From the NCBI GenBank assembly GCA_017607445.1, contig JAEVHH010000003.1, positions 620,001 to 684,000 on the forward strand: a stretch of 64,000 nucleotides of DNA, given 5' to 3'. Source of the stretch: Histoplasma ohiense. Its lineage: Eukaryota; Ascomycota; Eurotiomycetes; Onygenales; Ajellomycetaceae. The notes beneath the pieces were generated by a model. The model had not been told where the DNA came from, searched no databases, and was given only the letters and a program-made list of their open reading frames with translations. Every line of letters starts with the position of its first letter. The stretch's first letter is position 1. Made by a program: the position numbers and the translations under genes. Of the stretch, positions 46,197-58,396 are shown piece by piece.

Positions 46197-49100
46197 ATGT
46201 CGGATGGTTATATGCCAGTCGATGGCAATGACAACGACATCGACTCAAGCGCGGGATATCAGAACCGGCACAGCAAGCACAGCAAGGACGGTGACAGCGA
46301 CGGGGAAGGCTTCAGCGATAATGAGAATGAAGACCCCTTCAATAGGAGGAAGAGCATCCGGTTCAACAGGGACTACCATGGCCTGGGGACTAGAATCGCC
46401 GATGTCGTCCTCCATGGAGGACACGGAGGCGACCATCTGCTTGATCATGGGAAAATGGTATGCCACTAAATTTTCCATGCTTACTTAGATTCTATTTACA
46501 TGGATGTGCTGGTTAAGCTCACGGTATGTCTTCGCTTAGGAGCTCACTGGCTGGGCGTCAATCTGGTTTGTACAGTACCTTTTCTCTCCCCGTCTCCCTT
46601 GGGTATATCTTTGAACGACCGTGACAACCATCTAATATCTAGGGCATGAAGGCTGGCGTATCAATCCATCGGCGCTCTTTACGGAGATGTTGGCACCAAC
46701 CCGCTCTATGTTTTCTCCTCGACGTTTGCGACACCTCCGCCCGGTGAAGACCTAATTGGAGTACTCTCGCTTATAATCTGGGCGTTGATACTGATTGCGA
46801 CGATTAAATATGTTGGGATCGTTCTATGCGCTAATGATAAAGGTGAAGGCGGCTCTTTTGCGCTCTTCTCACTGATACAACGTTATGTTAGTTCTTCATC
46901 TGGGACGGACATCAGCCCTCAAGATTCGCCAGACGGTATGTTAGGCTAACGTCTATATATATGAATATGTATCCTATAAACATAGGTCAACATTGATAAC
47001 CAGAACCGGGACGCATCGGACTTCCTAGTAAACGACGACGAGAAGCAACTTCGACCGTTTAATCTCAAGGCTATGAGCCTGTTGAAGAGGAGCTCTAGAG
47101 CAAAGAAGGTTGTTAAGGTTTTCGCCGTGCTCGGTGTTTGTATGGTGATATCAGGTATTTATCCGTCCGATGATCTAAGGATAGCTAGAACTATGTCCTT
47201 ATGCTGATGGGTTTCATACAGACGGCGCTTTGACTCCCGCACAATCCATCCTTGCTGCTGTTCAAGGTATGTGATGCGTAATACATCCGACACGACCAGG
47301 CACATACGCTGACTTGATGGTGAAGGGCTCCAAATTGCTGCGCCGAATATTGAAACCCATACTCTGGTACCAATTGCTTGCGTCCTGATCATTTTTCTCT
47401 TTGCTTTGCAGCCGTTCGGCACATCTAAACTGAGCATTTTTTTCACGCCCATTGTGATTGTATGGTTGATGTTCAACGTCATATCAGGGGTCTATGTATG
47501 TTTCCCTCCAGTGATGCTAGGTTTGTTACCAAAGACTGAGAACAGGAAAAAACGAAATAAAAATAGAACCTACTTGCCTACGATTTCTCAGTCCTGCGCG
47601 CCTTTTCTCCATGGATGGGACTCGAGTATCTACTTCGGAAAAAATTCGAAGGATGGAAATCGCTTGGGGGCGTTCTTCTTTGCTTCACTGGTATATCTAT
47701 CCGCCGACAGTCACGAAGTGCTAGCATTAATTAATTAATGATGATACAGGTGTTGAAGCTCTCTTTGCCGACCTAGGCGCATTCTCAGTCAAGCAAGTTC
47801 TCATCTGATTCTAGGAGTCACACACATTTTGCATAGCTTAATGCTAACTATGGTAATTCTGCCACCAGGGCAATACGGGTCTCGTGGTTATGTTTTGCGC
47901 TCCCTTGTTTGCTCCTCACGTACTGTGGTCAGGCCGCCTTTATCAGCGTCCATCCAGAAGCGGTCGTGAACCCACTGTTCAAATCAGCGCCCCCGGGGAT
48001 GTACTGGCCGCTCTTTCTGCTCTCGATACTGACATCGATTGTTGCATCCCAAGCCATGCTTACGGGGACTTTTCAACTCATGTCACAAGGCATTCGAATG
48101 GGATATCTGCCGAATATCCGGGTTGTCCACACCTCGAAGCGAGTTTCTAGCCAAATTTATATCCCTGGGGCAAACTGGCTGATGATGCTTACGGCACTTG
48201 TCGTTACTGCAGTTTTTAAAACGGTGAACCTCAACACCCCAGCGGCTATAAGTTTCGGTGAATTGCTAACTTCTCCTTAACAGACCACAAAACTAGGCAA
48301 TGCCTACGGAACATGCGTTGTCGTGGTCGGCTTTATTACCACTTGGCTCGTCGCCCTTGTATCTACTATTATCTGGAACGTCCATGTCGTGATCGTCATG
48401 CCAATATTCTTGTTTTTCGTGTCTATCGATGGCCTGTTCGTTTCGTCTGCATTATACAAAGTTCCATCCGGTGGCTGGTTCACTGTTGCCATGGCTGCAA
48501 TTCTCTCAAGCACTCTCCTCGCCTGGAATTATGGTGAAGAGTGCCAACTGGAAGCAGATAGAGATGAGTCCTCTCTATCCCGCGCAAGGCTATTTTGCGA
48601 CACGAATGGGACGCTGTTTATCCGCGAGGGAGATAAACATCTCGACGTGAAGATAATTAGAGGTATTACTATACCCCTTTGACCGTGGTAATCCGACCAT
48701 ATCTAACCTCATTCACTGGTTATTAGGAATAGGGATATTCCTCGTCGAAACCGATATGAATTCTCCTCCGGTCTTTGATCACTTTCTGAGAAAATTCGAA
48801 GCGTCTCATGAAATAACTGTTCTGCTACACATCAATCGTATCCCTAAATATCATGTATGTCCTATTTCACAGATAATGAGAGAAAACTCATGTAAAACTA
48901 GAACGAACTAACCTTTTTTTTTTTTTTTTTTTCATAAACGCAATGCAGGTTGCCCCCTCAAACCGGCTCCGAAGCTCTGCAACACCCATCCGTGGGGTAT
49001 ATCGCGTCACCCTCTGCCTTGGTTACGGCGATACCATCAGCTGGGTCGCCTTCGAGCAATCATTAATAGATGAATTGGAAATGCTGATATCCAATAATGC

Positions 49101-49503
49101 CGCTGCCACCCCACCCACCGACGTTGAGACCGACTGCGACCTTGACCCTCATCAAAACCAACCACTCAAATCATCATCGCCACGGTCACCCTTTTCGTTC
49201 CAGCTCCCCAGGTCCACTTCATCCGGCGACATCCCCCTGTCAATCATGTCAACGATTCACACCCAAGCAGACCATCACCAACACGAACAGCTCGCCCCCC
49301 CGGATCTAAAAGCCATAACACAAAAGCCCATCACGTATATAATCTGCAGGGACAAGCTGTTTATCAAGGAGGAATCGAACTTTGTGCGCCGGGCGATACT
49401 CACGGTATTTGTGGCTGTGAGGAATCAGCAGCGGACGAAGTTATCGCAGCTGGAAGTGCCGGCTGATCGGTTGGTGGAGATTGGGTTCTCGAGGGCTGTG
49501 TAG
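46197..49503 (+). CDS. HAK1: HAK/KUP-family high-affinity potassium transporter
   Basis: Twelve exons (46197-46457, 46540-46565, 46652-46935, 47029-47154, 47222-47266, 47326-47495, 47567-47690, 47750-47792, 47869-48223, 48284-48662, 48727-48854, 48949-49503) give 831 residues, normal for fungal HAK. It imports K+ at the plasma membrane, probably with protons. Family signatures are AYQSIGALYGDVGTNPLYVFSS, ISDGALTPAQSILAAVQGLQ, TYCGQAAFISVHPEAVVNP and NAYGTCVVVVGFITT. A polar, Asp/Ser-rich N-terminus precedes about twelve membrane helices, and a cytosolic C-terminal domain carries a low-complexity insert. Intron 8 is of the GC-AG type (AAGCAAGT at 47791). The acceptor of exon 4 (near 47028) is the least certain. 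Intron 11 has a run of about twenty T before its acceptor. Confidence 0.93.
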
Positions 49504-51529
49504 GTTTGTTCTGACGGCCAATCCTATAACTAAATATATCGGATGGAGGGTCGTGGACGGGTGAATTTTCCGACATTTATTTTCTTTTCTTTTCTTTTCT
49601 TTCTTTCTTTCTTTCTTTCTGTCGCTGTATTTCTACATTATTTCTAGATCCTGATCATGTTCGCTTTTTAGTTTAGGGATTCTGTTTTGTAGAGGTTATT
49701 ATCTGTTCAACGACATTTAGACATATATTTTATTATAGAGCGTGTTTTATTTAATCCTATGTTATCTTCGATTATTTTGCAAAAGGGCCTCACTCTAACT
49801 ACCCAATAAACACACTTTTTCAACTGGCTAATAATAATACTCTCCAATTCATATCCAAAACCACACGGCAACGATAATCGTCACCCGGAGCGAACTCAAT
49901 GAGATAGCGAAAGGCGGAAATCGACTCATCGATGCAAAAGACCTGCTGATTGCTCTTAAATAGAGATTCTTCCTTACAGCGGCGGATCTTCATTACGAGA
50001 TACCGTTATAAAGAATAGGAGAACCTTTGAAAAACATCCAAAAGAAGCTTGGAACAAGTGGTTAGATAGATGAGTGGACCCTTGGTTGAGCATGAGATCA
50101 AGCAATCAGGTATCGAAAGGAACTTCGGTATATGGGAAGAAAGACTTCTTTCTCGCCAACACAACTACCGATCGACAAACCCGTAATGATACCGGAAGGG
50201 AGAGGTTAAGGTAGGAGCAAAATGGAGCTCCTGCTTCGCGCAGAGAGTCAATGACTTCCGTTTAGAATATATAGGGAGAAAGGATATCTGAAGCAGGATA
50301 GTCGCAATCTAGATCATCCTTGGCCAAAATGTGATTATCTCAATCCAAGACCTACCACCAGAGGGACGGAAGGAGAATGAGATTCGATGGAAGAAGGCGG
50401 ATGAAGCTCTTAAGAAAGAATTGTCGGAATTGGATGACTTCCGAATATTACCACAAAATTGCTGAATCAGATAATGATGATTAGCATTCCCAATAAATGC
50501 TAGTTGTTATTAGGATAATATCAAAATACTTTCGTCTTGCAGTAAGTAACTAGGGGAATGAAACAAAACGAAAGAAAAGCAACAAAATCTCCCCGCGGCG
50601 GCGCGGCGGATTTCAAGGACAGAAGATTGGAAGAAGTGGAAAGAGGAGAAACAACCCGTCAAATAAAAGAGAGAAGGGGAAGCTTCCAAGACCCCAGTAG
50701 ATAGATATACATATCAAATTATCTATGGTTCGCGCCAGGTAGATGCGTAGTCATATAAAACGTCAGTCAAAATCGAAAATCGAAAATCGAAAATTGGAGA
50801 CAGACACAAATGCAAACATGCGGAATGGCGATGGGACTGTCTCTCGATTGATTAGAAAGGGAGATTTTTCTTTTTTTTTTTCTTTCCCTTTCCTTTTTCC
50901 TTTTCTTTTCTTTTCTTTTCTTTTCTTTCTTTCTTTTTTTTGTTGCTCTTTTCTTGCTCTCTTCCCGTTTTCTTCTCCGCCTTCTTATAGTATCACCCAT
51001 TCCCCTTTCATCATGTTTAGTTCAGCAAACTCGAGAAAATAGGTTGATGGAAGAGAAGAAATTATTAAAAACGAAAATGAAAATAAATTAAATTAAAAAT
51101 TAAAAAAATACATTGAGGGGAAGTGAAAAAGGGTGGAGGGGGGGGAGAAGAAGCTCATCGATTTTATTGCTCTGTTTTAGTTTGAGATTTTTGTCAACAG
51201 GAAAAAATGTATATCTTTCGAAAATAACAAAAATCAAAATTGTACTAAACAAAAGAGCTACAGCAAAAAAAAAAAAAAAAAAAAAGGAAAAAAAAAGGAA
51301 AACATGCGCGGGCAGAAAATAGAAATATATTTGAAGAGGAAAAAGAAAGAAAAGAAAGAATCACACAACCCCCCGATTAATGTTAAAAAATGGAAATCAA
51401 TCAATATATTTCTTTCGCCACTGAAACTCACACTCACGCTCACTCACACCCGCCCAACATACACTTACATCCACACCATAAAAAAGAAAATGTTGTTATT
51501 GTTTTGGAAAAAGAAGACAAAAAAAAAAT
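49504..51529. other. Intergenic, 2 kb of low-complexity DNA between convergent genes
   Basis: TTTTC/TTTC repeats lie at 49580-49620 and 50868-50940, with A-rich runs at 51050-51110 and 51264-51300. The middle part (49850-50470) is more balanced, yet gives no frame with family features. I call no gene. Part of it should be the 3' untranslated regions of the transporter and cytochrome b5 genes. Confidence 0.5.
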
Positions 51530-52430
51530 CTATGCCTTAATCATGCCATTCTGTAACATATATTGATAGGTACCGTATCCAATGGCGCCCACGAGGATGA
51601 GGATGGCGTACAGGCCGACGCCAAAGCCGCTAACATCTTGCGAGCTCGTGGTGGAGGAGACGGCGGGGGTTTGCACTTTTGCGGCGGGGTCGCCGGGCTG
51701 TAGCATTTATCATTGGGGGAGGGGGATGGTTAGCCATTGTTGGAATGTTGGGGGTTAGGGTTCTGAAGCTTTCGGGGATGTGAGGAAAAGAGGATGGGAT
51801 TGGGTGAGATTATTATTTATCCTATTTCTTCTGTTGTGTACGTGTACATAAATATAATTTGCGGGTTCCGAAAGGGCAAGGGAGGAAGACAAAAGAAAAA
51901 AAACCAAACGCACTAGTCTCTTCAGCTTTCCGATCTGGAGACGCTCTAGGATTTCACGGGCCTCGTCGCTGTGGCCGACGTCTTCGAAAGCGTCGGTGGC
52001 ATCTTGACCGCCGACATCGAGGAGGACTTCTTCGCCGCCGCTGTTGTTGAGATAGTTAGCTTTGTATGTGGTGGAAGTGCAGATTTGTATGGATAAATGA
52101 ATGTAGACTGCACGAAAAAAAAAAAGAAAAGATCAAGACGAAGTATATAAGAAATGGCATCAGGAGGCAGGTAGAGGTTCAACCGGAGAGAGGTATGCAA
52201 ATTCTCTTCCCCGACCCACTCCAATTGAATCCAACAAGGGCAAAGGGAGGGGGGAAGTGGGGAAGATAGTTGAATTGAGGAGAGGAATTCAGTGGAAAAG
52301 GGCAAACGTACGGATGCTCATCGACGAAGCTGGAGACATCGTAGACTGTGTCATGGATGGTGACATATAGGTCCTTCTTGGTGTTGTGCTCGGCGAGTTC
52401 CTTGAAGGTCAATTCCTTGGAGTCAGACAT
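51530..52430 (-). CDS. CYB5: Cytochrome b5, tail-anchored
   Basis: Three exons (52312-52430, 51914-52040, 51530-51697) give 137 residues. It carries electrons in the ER membrane to fatty-acid desaturases, sterol enzymes and P450s. The heme site is clear: HPGG with His39 and a second ligand His63 in VGHSDEA. The exon 1/2 joint falls inside the HPGG codons, which confirms the splice. A Pro/Ala/Thr linker leads to a single C-terminal membrane helix (FGVGLYAILILVGAIGYGTY), followed by a short tail ending MIKA. The N-terminus (SDSKELTFKELAEHNTKKDLYV) is typical of the fungal family. Confidence 0.95.
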
Positions 52431-54070
52431 GGTGCGAGAGAAAGTCTTTTCGTTCTGGATAATGTGGCCAGGGACGAGAGGCGAGGATGCGGCGAGAGTA
52501 AAGGAGGTGAGGAGAGAGAGGGAGAGCGAGCGTATGCGCGTGAGTGAGTGAGTGTGTTGGGAGCTGTTGAGGTTGGAGGTTGAAGAGGCGAGGCTGATGA
52601 GGATTTGGGACGGTAAGACGGCAAAAATAGCAAATATTTACTCCGTAGAACAATTGGTAAATATCACAAGCAGGACTGAAAGACTCCTCGCTAATAACAA
52701 TAATCAAAAAACCCAAGGTCCGAAGGTCAAAAATAGAAATATTTACTAGCGGTTAATAAATAAGTTGATTTAAAAGCAAGCGGCGGCCGAGAAGATATGT
52801 ATTTCTTGAGCATGCCAAGCGCTATCTTGCATGTGTGTCTCAAGCATACAACGAGTATTTAAATATGGCTATGCTCTCCAGCAATCTCTCATTACCATTA
52901 CTGTCTCTTTTACTATTACTCCAGGCTTCAAGCATTGCCACGGGTGGCTGTCGGTGCCTTTGGCTGCTTATTCCCCTTGTCAATAATTATCTCCGTATAT
53001 CGGATAATTGTTTCGGGTGCGGCTGAGAGAAATGCGATGAGAACGAGCTCCACGAGATATTCGCAGCATCAGAATCCAGGACGGTCCTCTCTCCCTCCCT
53101 CTCCCTCTCTCTCTCTCTCTCGTCTCTCGTCTCCACCTGCAGAAGCCAGACACAATGTACATGTACATGTACAATAGGAGCTGGCGTTTTCTTTGTTCTC
53201 TCTTGTTGACATGAGGAAATCTTTGTGCCTCGGTGACTGCCTCAGCCAATCACCGCTTGCTGATTCTTTGGGTTATTTAAGCTGGGGTGTGGGCTTGGAT
53301 ATACGCTGCGGAATGGGTAAGAAAGCATACGACTACTAGGAGCAGTAGAAGTAGTATCCCGATGGAAGAAAGAGGGATGGTTTACTGTACTCTGCATTGG
53401 TTAGTATCGTTTGTTGTTTCTTGCCAGTGAAATATCTTCTGATAAATATTACACCCATCCAAATACTCGCAGGTAATATGGGAAATCTTTGAACAAACTA
53501 AATAACTACCGGGCACCTTGCATTTTGATGCTGTTTCTCTATGCATGCTGTGCATTCATAAGTTCTCTTCTATTTAGCTGCTCAGTGTTTCTTGAAGATA
53601 ATAACTAGAGCATCCATCCTAGCCTTGCTCAGTTTTAGATACAGTATATTCAACTTGAAAGGGCCAGATGCCAACACGGAGCAATTCAAGCGGCCAGAAA
53701 GATCAAACCTGGAGATTATACGAGTGTTTCACAGAATATGAGCCGACGGGTATTTCATGACTTTCATAGTATACTATTTAGTATTTCATCAATGCGTTGT
53801 TGGTCCTGCAGCGTCGTGGTGCCAAGCAACTGCTGCTTCACCACCGACGCCAACCACCCTATCTGATCTGGAATAAATACATAGAACCTAGCACGACAGT
53901 ATCGAGACACGTATATATATACATGGCAACTCATCTGCATCAGATCATCCCAGCAAAGGAAGACCCTTCGTCATCCAGTCACTCCGTCACCTAACCTAAC
54001 CATCCCATCCCTTCTACCCTTCTCACCTCATCCTCCCCCCCTCTTTTAACGCTCCCCCGCTCATCCCACC
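52431..54070. other. Divergent promoter region of CYB5 and HBS1
   Basis: This 1.6-kb stretch has no convincing gene. It contains a CT-rich microsatellite (53085-53135), the short tandem repeat TGTACA (about 53156-53173) and the leader sequences of both genes. Short frames on either strand show no family features. Confidence 0.5.
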
Positions 54071-57000
54071 ATGTCCCGCAACCGTGTCAAAAACATCGCA
54101 TACGACCACGATGACTTCGCCTCCGACGACGGCAATGACAGTAACGACATGACCCCTGAAGACCGCGAGCAAATGCAGCAGGGTTCCGCACAGGTGCGCC
54201 AGCTACTAGATACGGACACCCCGCCCGTCCCCGCGTCCGACGAGGAGATCTGGGAGGCGCTGTGGTATTACTACTATGACGTTGAGAAGGCGGTGGGGTT
54301 CCTGCGGAGTATGTTTTTGATTTCTCTCTCTTCTTTTAAATGCGTGTGGAGTTGCTTATTGGAGATCTTTTTTATTGTGTGTGGGTAGAGAAATATACAC
54401 CGAAAACGCCGAAGAAGCAGCAGCAACAGAAGCAGCAGCAACAGCAGCAACAGGTGAAGGTTAAGGGTAAGTAGAGTCCTTTTTTTTTTTTTTTTAATTG
54501 CTATTTTTACTTCGTTTCCGACGGGAACTACACATTCCTAGCATTCCATGTGAGGGCGAAGGGCTCGGAAAACCTATTTCATATATATAGATATATATAT
54601 ATGGCTGTTGAGGAAGTCGTGGGTGGATTGCATATTGCGAATATCCGATTCAAAAGCGTATGTTCCTCTTTTCCTAGGTTCGATCTTTTGCTCTGATGTA
54701 TATTTTTCCGCTCCCAACCAACTGATCCAACGCCAGTGAATAGTTTCTTCCTTTTGTTGAGTTTTCTGGCGAAATAAACAGAAAGAAAATTCAGAAGAAA
54801 AGAAAAGAAAAGAAAAGAAAAGTTGACCCCTTGTCTAATTCGTTCCTCCAGGAACCGCTCTATCATCATCTCCATACCCCGTCCCGATGTGTCCAGAACC
54901 TTTCTCCGCTGCCGACTTCTTCAAGGATTCGCCTTGGCTGAATATCCCCACCCGCCGCAGAGCCGATATCCTAATCGAACCTCTCTACCCCCGACTGGGC
55001 TTGCTTGGTGGTGCGCAAGAGACATCGGGGAAGGTATCGAAACTTGCTGCGCTAGCTGCGCGCAAGAGAAAAGAGAGCGAGAGGAAGGCTGCGGCGGAAG
55101 CTGTCAGTGGTGGTGTGGTTACTGGCAGTGAGACATCCGATGGCACTCAGAATCAACTGCGGAAGCCCCGTGTCTCGCTGCTGGATAGGTTAGCGGTTGA
55201 CGGGAAAGCACAAGGAGCTCTGCCAGCCCGCTCCATCCACCTGCCATTGCGGAGTGGGAAGGATGCTTTGAACTGGTCGTCGCTCAAGAAGCCGCTCCAG
55301 GCTAGTCCTGATGGTGCGGGCACGCCGGAATCTACCACCACGGTGCCTGGCGTTCCTCCGAATGGAAAGAGAAAAGCCACAGCAGCTCTGTCTGGAGAAA
55401 GCACAGCGCAGGAAGTGGAACGCCACTCGAAGCTGCCTAACCTACGAGCGGAACCTTCAGCATTTGCCCTGGTCCTTGCCGGCGGGGGAGGAGCTGAAGA
55501 TGGAGGTGACCGTGATGACGGCTTCATACCCAACCCCATCTCACATAACATCGACGTCATGCGATTCTTTGGTCAGGATCTTACTGAAGCATTTGATTTT
55601 GCAGAACCAAGCCCGGACGATATTGTCATCAAGGCACGGGAGTCAGCTAAAGGTTTGTTCAGTATTCGCACAGTCGCTGCAAACGCGCGTTAGAAGTGAA
55701 AATTAGTTTAAAGAAGTGAAGTATGAAAAGTTTGAAGCCTAACCATTTTGTGGTGTTTCATTTTTTTTACCGCTCGTGCGTAAAAAATTAATAGGCAATT
55801 CCAATAAGAATAAAACAAAACGGACGACTGCGAATAAATCGTCACCAGGAAAGAATGATGATGTGGTGGAAGGCGTTGGGGAGCTGTCTATCCAGGAGAC
55901 AGTGAAGGTCAAAAGCAAGAATATTGATGTTTTGGCCGAATATCGCAAAACGGAGAGGAAAAAAGCCGCTAATTTTGTTGTCATCGGTATGGAATCCAAT
56001 AGAAACGTGGCTACAAGGAAGATGGGAGATCGAGGCTAACCATCTGATATCATTGTGATTCCATAGGCCATGTCGATGCTGGGAAAAGCACACTGATGGG
56101 ACGACTGCTTTACGAACTGAAGGCGGTTGACCAGCGAACTATTGATAGGCACCAAAGGGAGGCCGATAGGATAGGCAAGGGCTCGTTTGCACTGGCATGG
56201 GTGCTTGACCAGGGGTCAGAGGAGCGGGCACGTGGGGTGACGATCGATATAGCAACCAACCGATTCGCGACGGAGAACACCAACTTCACGATCCTAGATG
56301 CGCCGGGTCATCGCGACTTCGTACCCAACATGATTGCGGGAGCAAGCCAAGCGGACTTTGCGGTGCTGGTCCTTGACGCCACGACCGGAAACTTCGAATC
56401 GGGCCTAAGGGGCCAGACGAAAGAGCATGCCCTCCTCGTCCGAAGCATGGGCGTGCAACGGATCGTCGTTGCAGTGAACAAGATGGACGCAGCCGGGTGG
56501 TCGCACGACCGTTTTGACGAGATCCAACAGCAAACGGGCTCCTTCCTCACCACAGCCGGCTTCCAGGCGAAAAACATCTCCTTCGTACCCTGCTCGGGGC
56601 TACGGGGCGACAACGTGGCCCAGCGCGCACACGACACGAACGCCAGCTGGTACACCGGCCGGACGCTCGTTGAGGAACTCGACACGTCCGAGCCATACAC
56701 GTACGCGCTCGACAAGCCGCTGCGCATGACCATCGCCGACGTGTTCCGCGGCGGCGTGCAGAACCCGCTCTCCATCTCCGGGCGCCTCGACGCGGGCCAC
56801 CTGCAGGTCGGCGACCAGCTCACCACCATGCCCAGCGGGGAGACATGCACGGTCCGGAGCCTGGCGGTCGACGAGGCGCCCAGCGAGTGGAGCGTGGCGG
56901 GACAGAACGTCACGCTTCACCTGACGGACATCGACCCGGCGCACGTGCGGATCGGGGACATCCTGTGCAGCCCGTCCGCGCCGGTGAAGAACGTGACGTC

Positions 57001-57274
57001 TTTCACGGCGAAGGTGCTGGCGTTCGATCATCTGACGCCGATGCACATCGAGGTGCATCGCGGCCGGTTACAGGTGCCCGGGCGCATCAGTCGGCTGGTT
57101 GCGCTGCTGGACAAGGGCAGCGGGATGGCCGTGAAGAAGCGGCCGAAGATCGTGGGGCCTGGAGGCGTTGCGCGGATCGTGGTGGAACTGGAGCAGGCGA
57201 TTCCGCTGGAAGCGCCGGGGAGGGTTGTGCTGAGGGCTGCGGGGGAGACTGTTGCGGCCGGATTGTTGGAGTGA
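54071..57274 (+). CDS. HBS1: Ribosome-rescue GTPase Hbs1
   Basis: Five exons (54071-54308, 54389-54466, 54852-55652, 55795-55986, 56067-57274) give 838 residues. With Dom34/Pelota, Hbs1 recognises stalled ribosomes in no-go and non-stop mRNA decay. Residues 1-80 are the HBS1 N-terminal domain (DEEIWEALWYYYYDVEKAVGFLR). A Gln-rich and disordered linker follows, with PSAFALVL and DFAEPSPDDIVIKA. The GTPase has G1 GHVDAGKS (437-444), ERARGVTIDIA, G3 DAPGHRDF, G4 NKMD and a G5-like SGLRGDN. Two beta-barrel domains end the protein. All GTPase motifs are intact. The last exon is very GC-rich compared with the others. Absence of an eRF3-type repeat tail and the N-terminal domain favour Hbs1 over eRF3. 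Confidence 0.93.
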
Positions 57275-58396
57275 TTTATTGTTGTTTTTTTTTTTTTTTT
57301 GTTATGGTTTGGGGCAATGGAAATGGTCCCCTTTCTCCTTTTACATTTTACACGACGAATGATAGATCCATGGATGGATGGACGCTTGGATGAATTGATT
57401 GCGTGAACGCTTGGGTGCCCGATAAGGTTTATTACCCCAAGGTATAAAGGGCATTCCCCATCTCATCTAGGAATGAGGTCATGGCATGATACGGCTTTTA
57501 CTAGTACACTATGCAAGTTCACAGGGAACAGAGCTGATTACAAGTCAACAACTACGTAGGAATTCCCGCACAAAAAAAAAAATAAAACAAAGAAATAAAT
57601 GAAACGCACAAAGTGGACAACCTGTCCACAGCAAGGCGGCAAGGGTCGCAGTCACAGTCACAGTCACCGTCTCATCTCCTGCCTTGCTCTCCCGTACACA
57701 GGTAGAAAAGTGTCCTTTCAATCACCGGGCTGTATCGACCCCTTTGCAGCCCTTCCACCGCGCGTCTATCGCCACGCCCGAGGGTGGCCTACTTCCACGG
57801 TGGAAGGCACCAGAACCCCTGCGGCACCGCGGCGCACCGTGCTGAGTCACGGGCGCCCAGCCAACCAGCGGCGGCGGAATCGCCCTCAACGGCCAGCGCG
57901 CAATTGCCACAGCCGCACGGGGCGTGGCAGGGGTCGCGGCGCTAGAGCCCGAAGCAGACTAGCGCCGGCGGTGGGCAGCGTCTGAAAAGGCCAACTGTTA
58001 AGAAGAAAGCGGAAGGAGCATACAAAACCACATCTGTCGATCTCCGTCGACCTCACTCTCACTCACTCTCACTCTCTCACTCTCACTCTCTCTCTCTCAC
58101 ACACACACACACACTCTCTCTCTCATATATGCCTTCTCCAGGGCGAGCTCAGCACATCTAAGCTACGAGTCTTGAGCATTTCCCTGCATTGGAGATACCC
58201 CTTCTGAGCTGTTTGCTGTTTTTTCTTTTTTTCTTTCTTTCAAACATCCCCCTTCTCCGCCCCCGTTGAGATAGAAGACGGAAAGGAGCCCTTGCGAGAG
58301 AGCAAGAGATAACTTCACTAAAAGTTGGTTCTCCCTTCTGGAAGGAAAACTATAGCTCGTACCACTCGCACGAACACACACATACACACAGGCACC
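57275..58396. other. Upstream region of BiP
   Basis: The stretch holds a T-run after HBS1 (57285-57300), an A-run (57571-57583), and CT/CA microsatellites (about 58045-58125). A GC-rich frame at 57599-57985 has no family features and starts at a doubtful site, so it is not called. Stress-response elements are expected before a BiP gene, but I could not identify one with confidence. Confidence 0.5.

Noticed and set aside
49850..50470. Possible transposon or gene remnant between HAK and CYB5
   Set aside because: Translation in the best frame is broken by several stops and shows no domain; no repeats or target duplications found.
57599..57985. 128-codon GC-rich frame upstream of BiP
   Set aside because: No family features, Arg/Pro-rich low complexity, and sits where the BiP promoter and leader should be.
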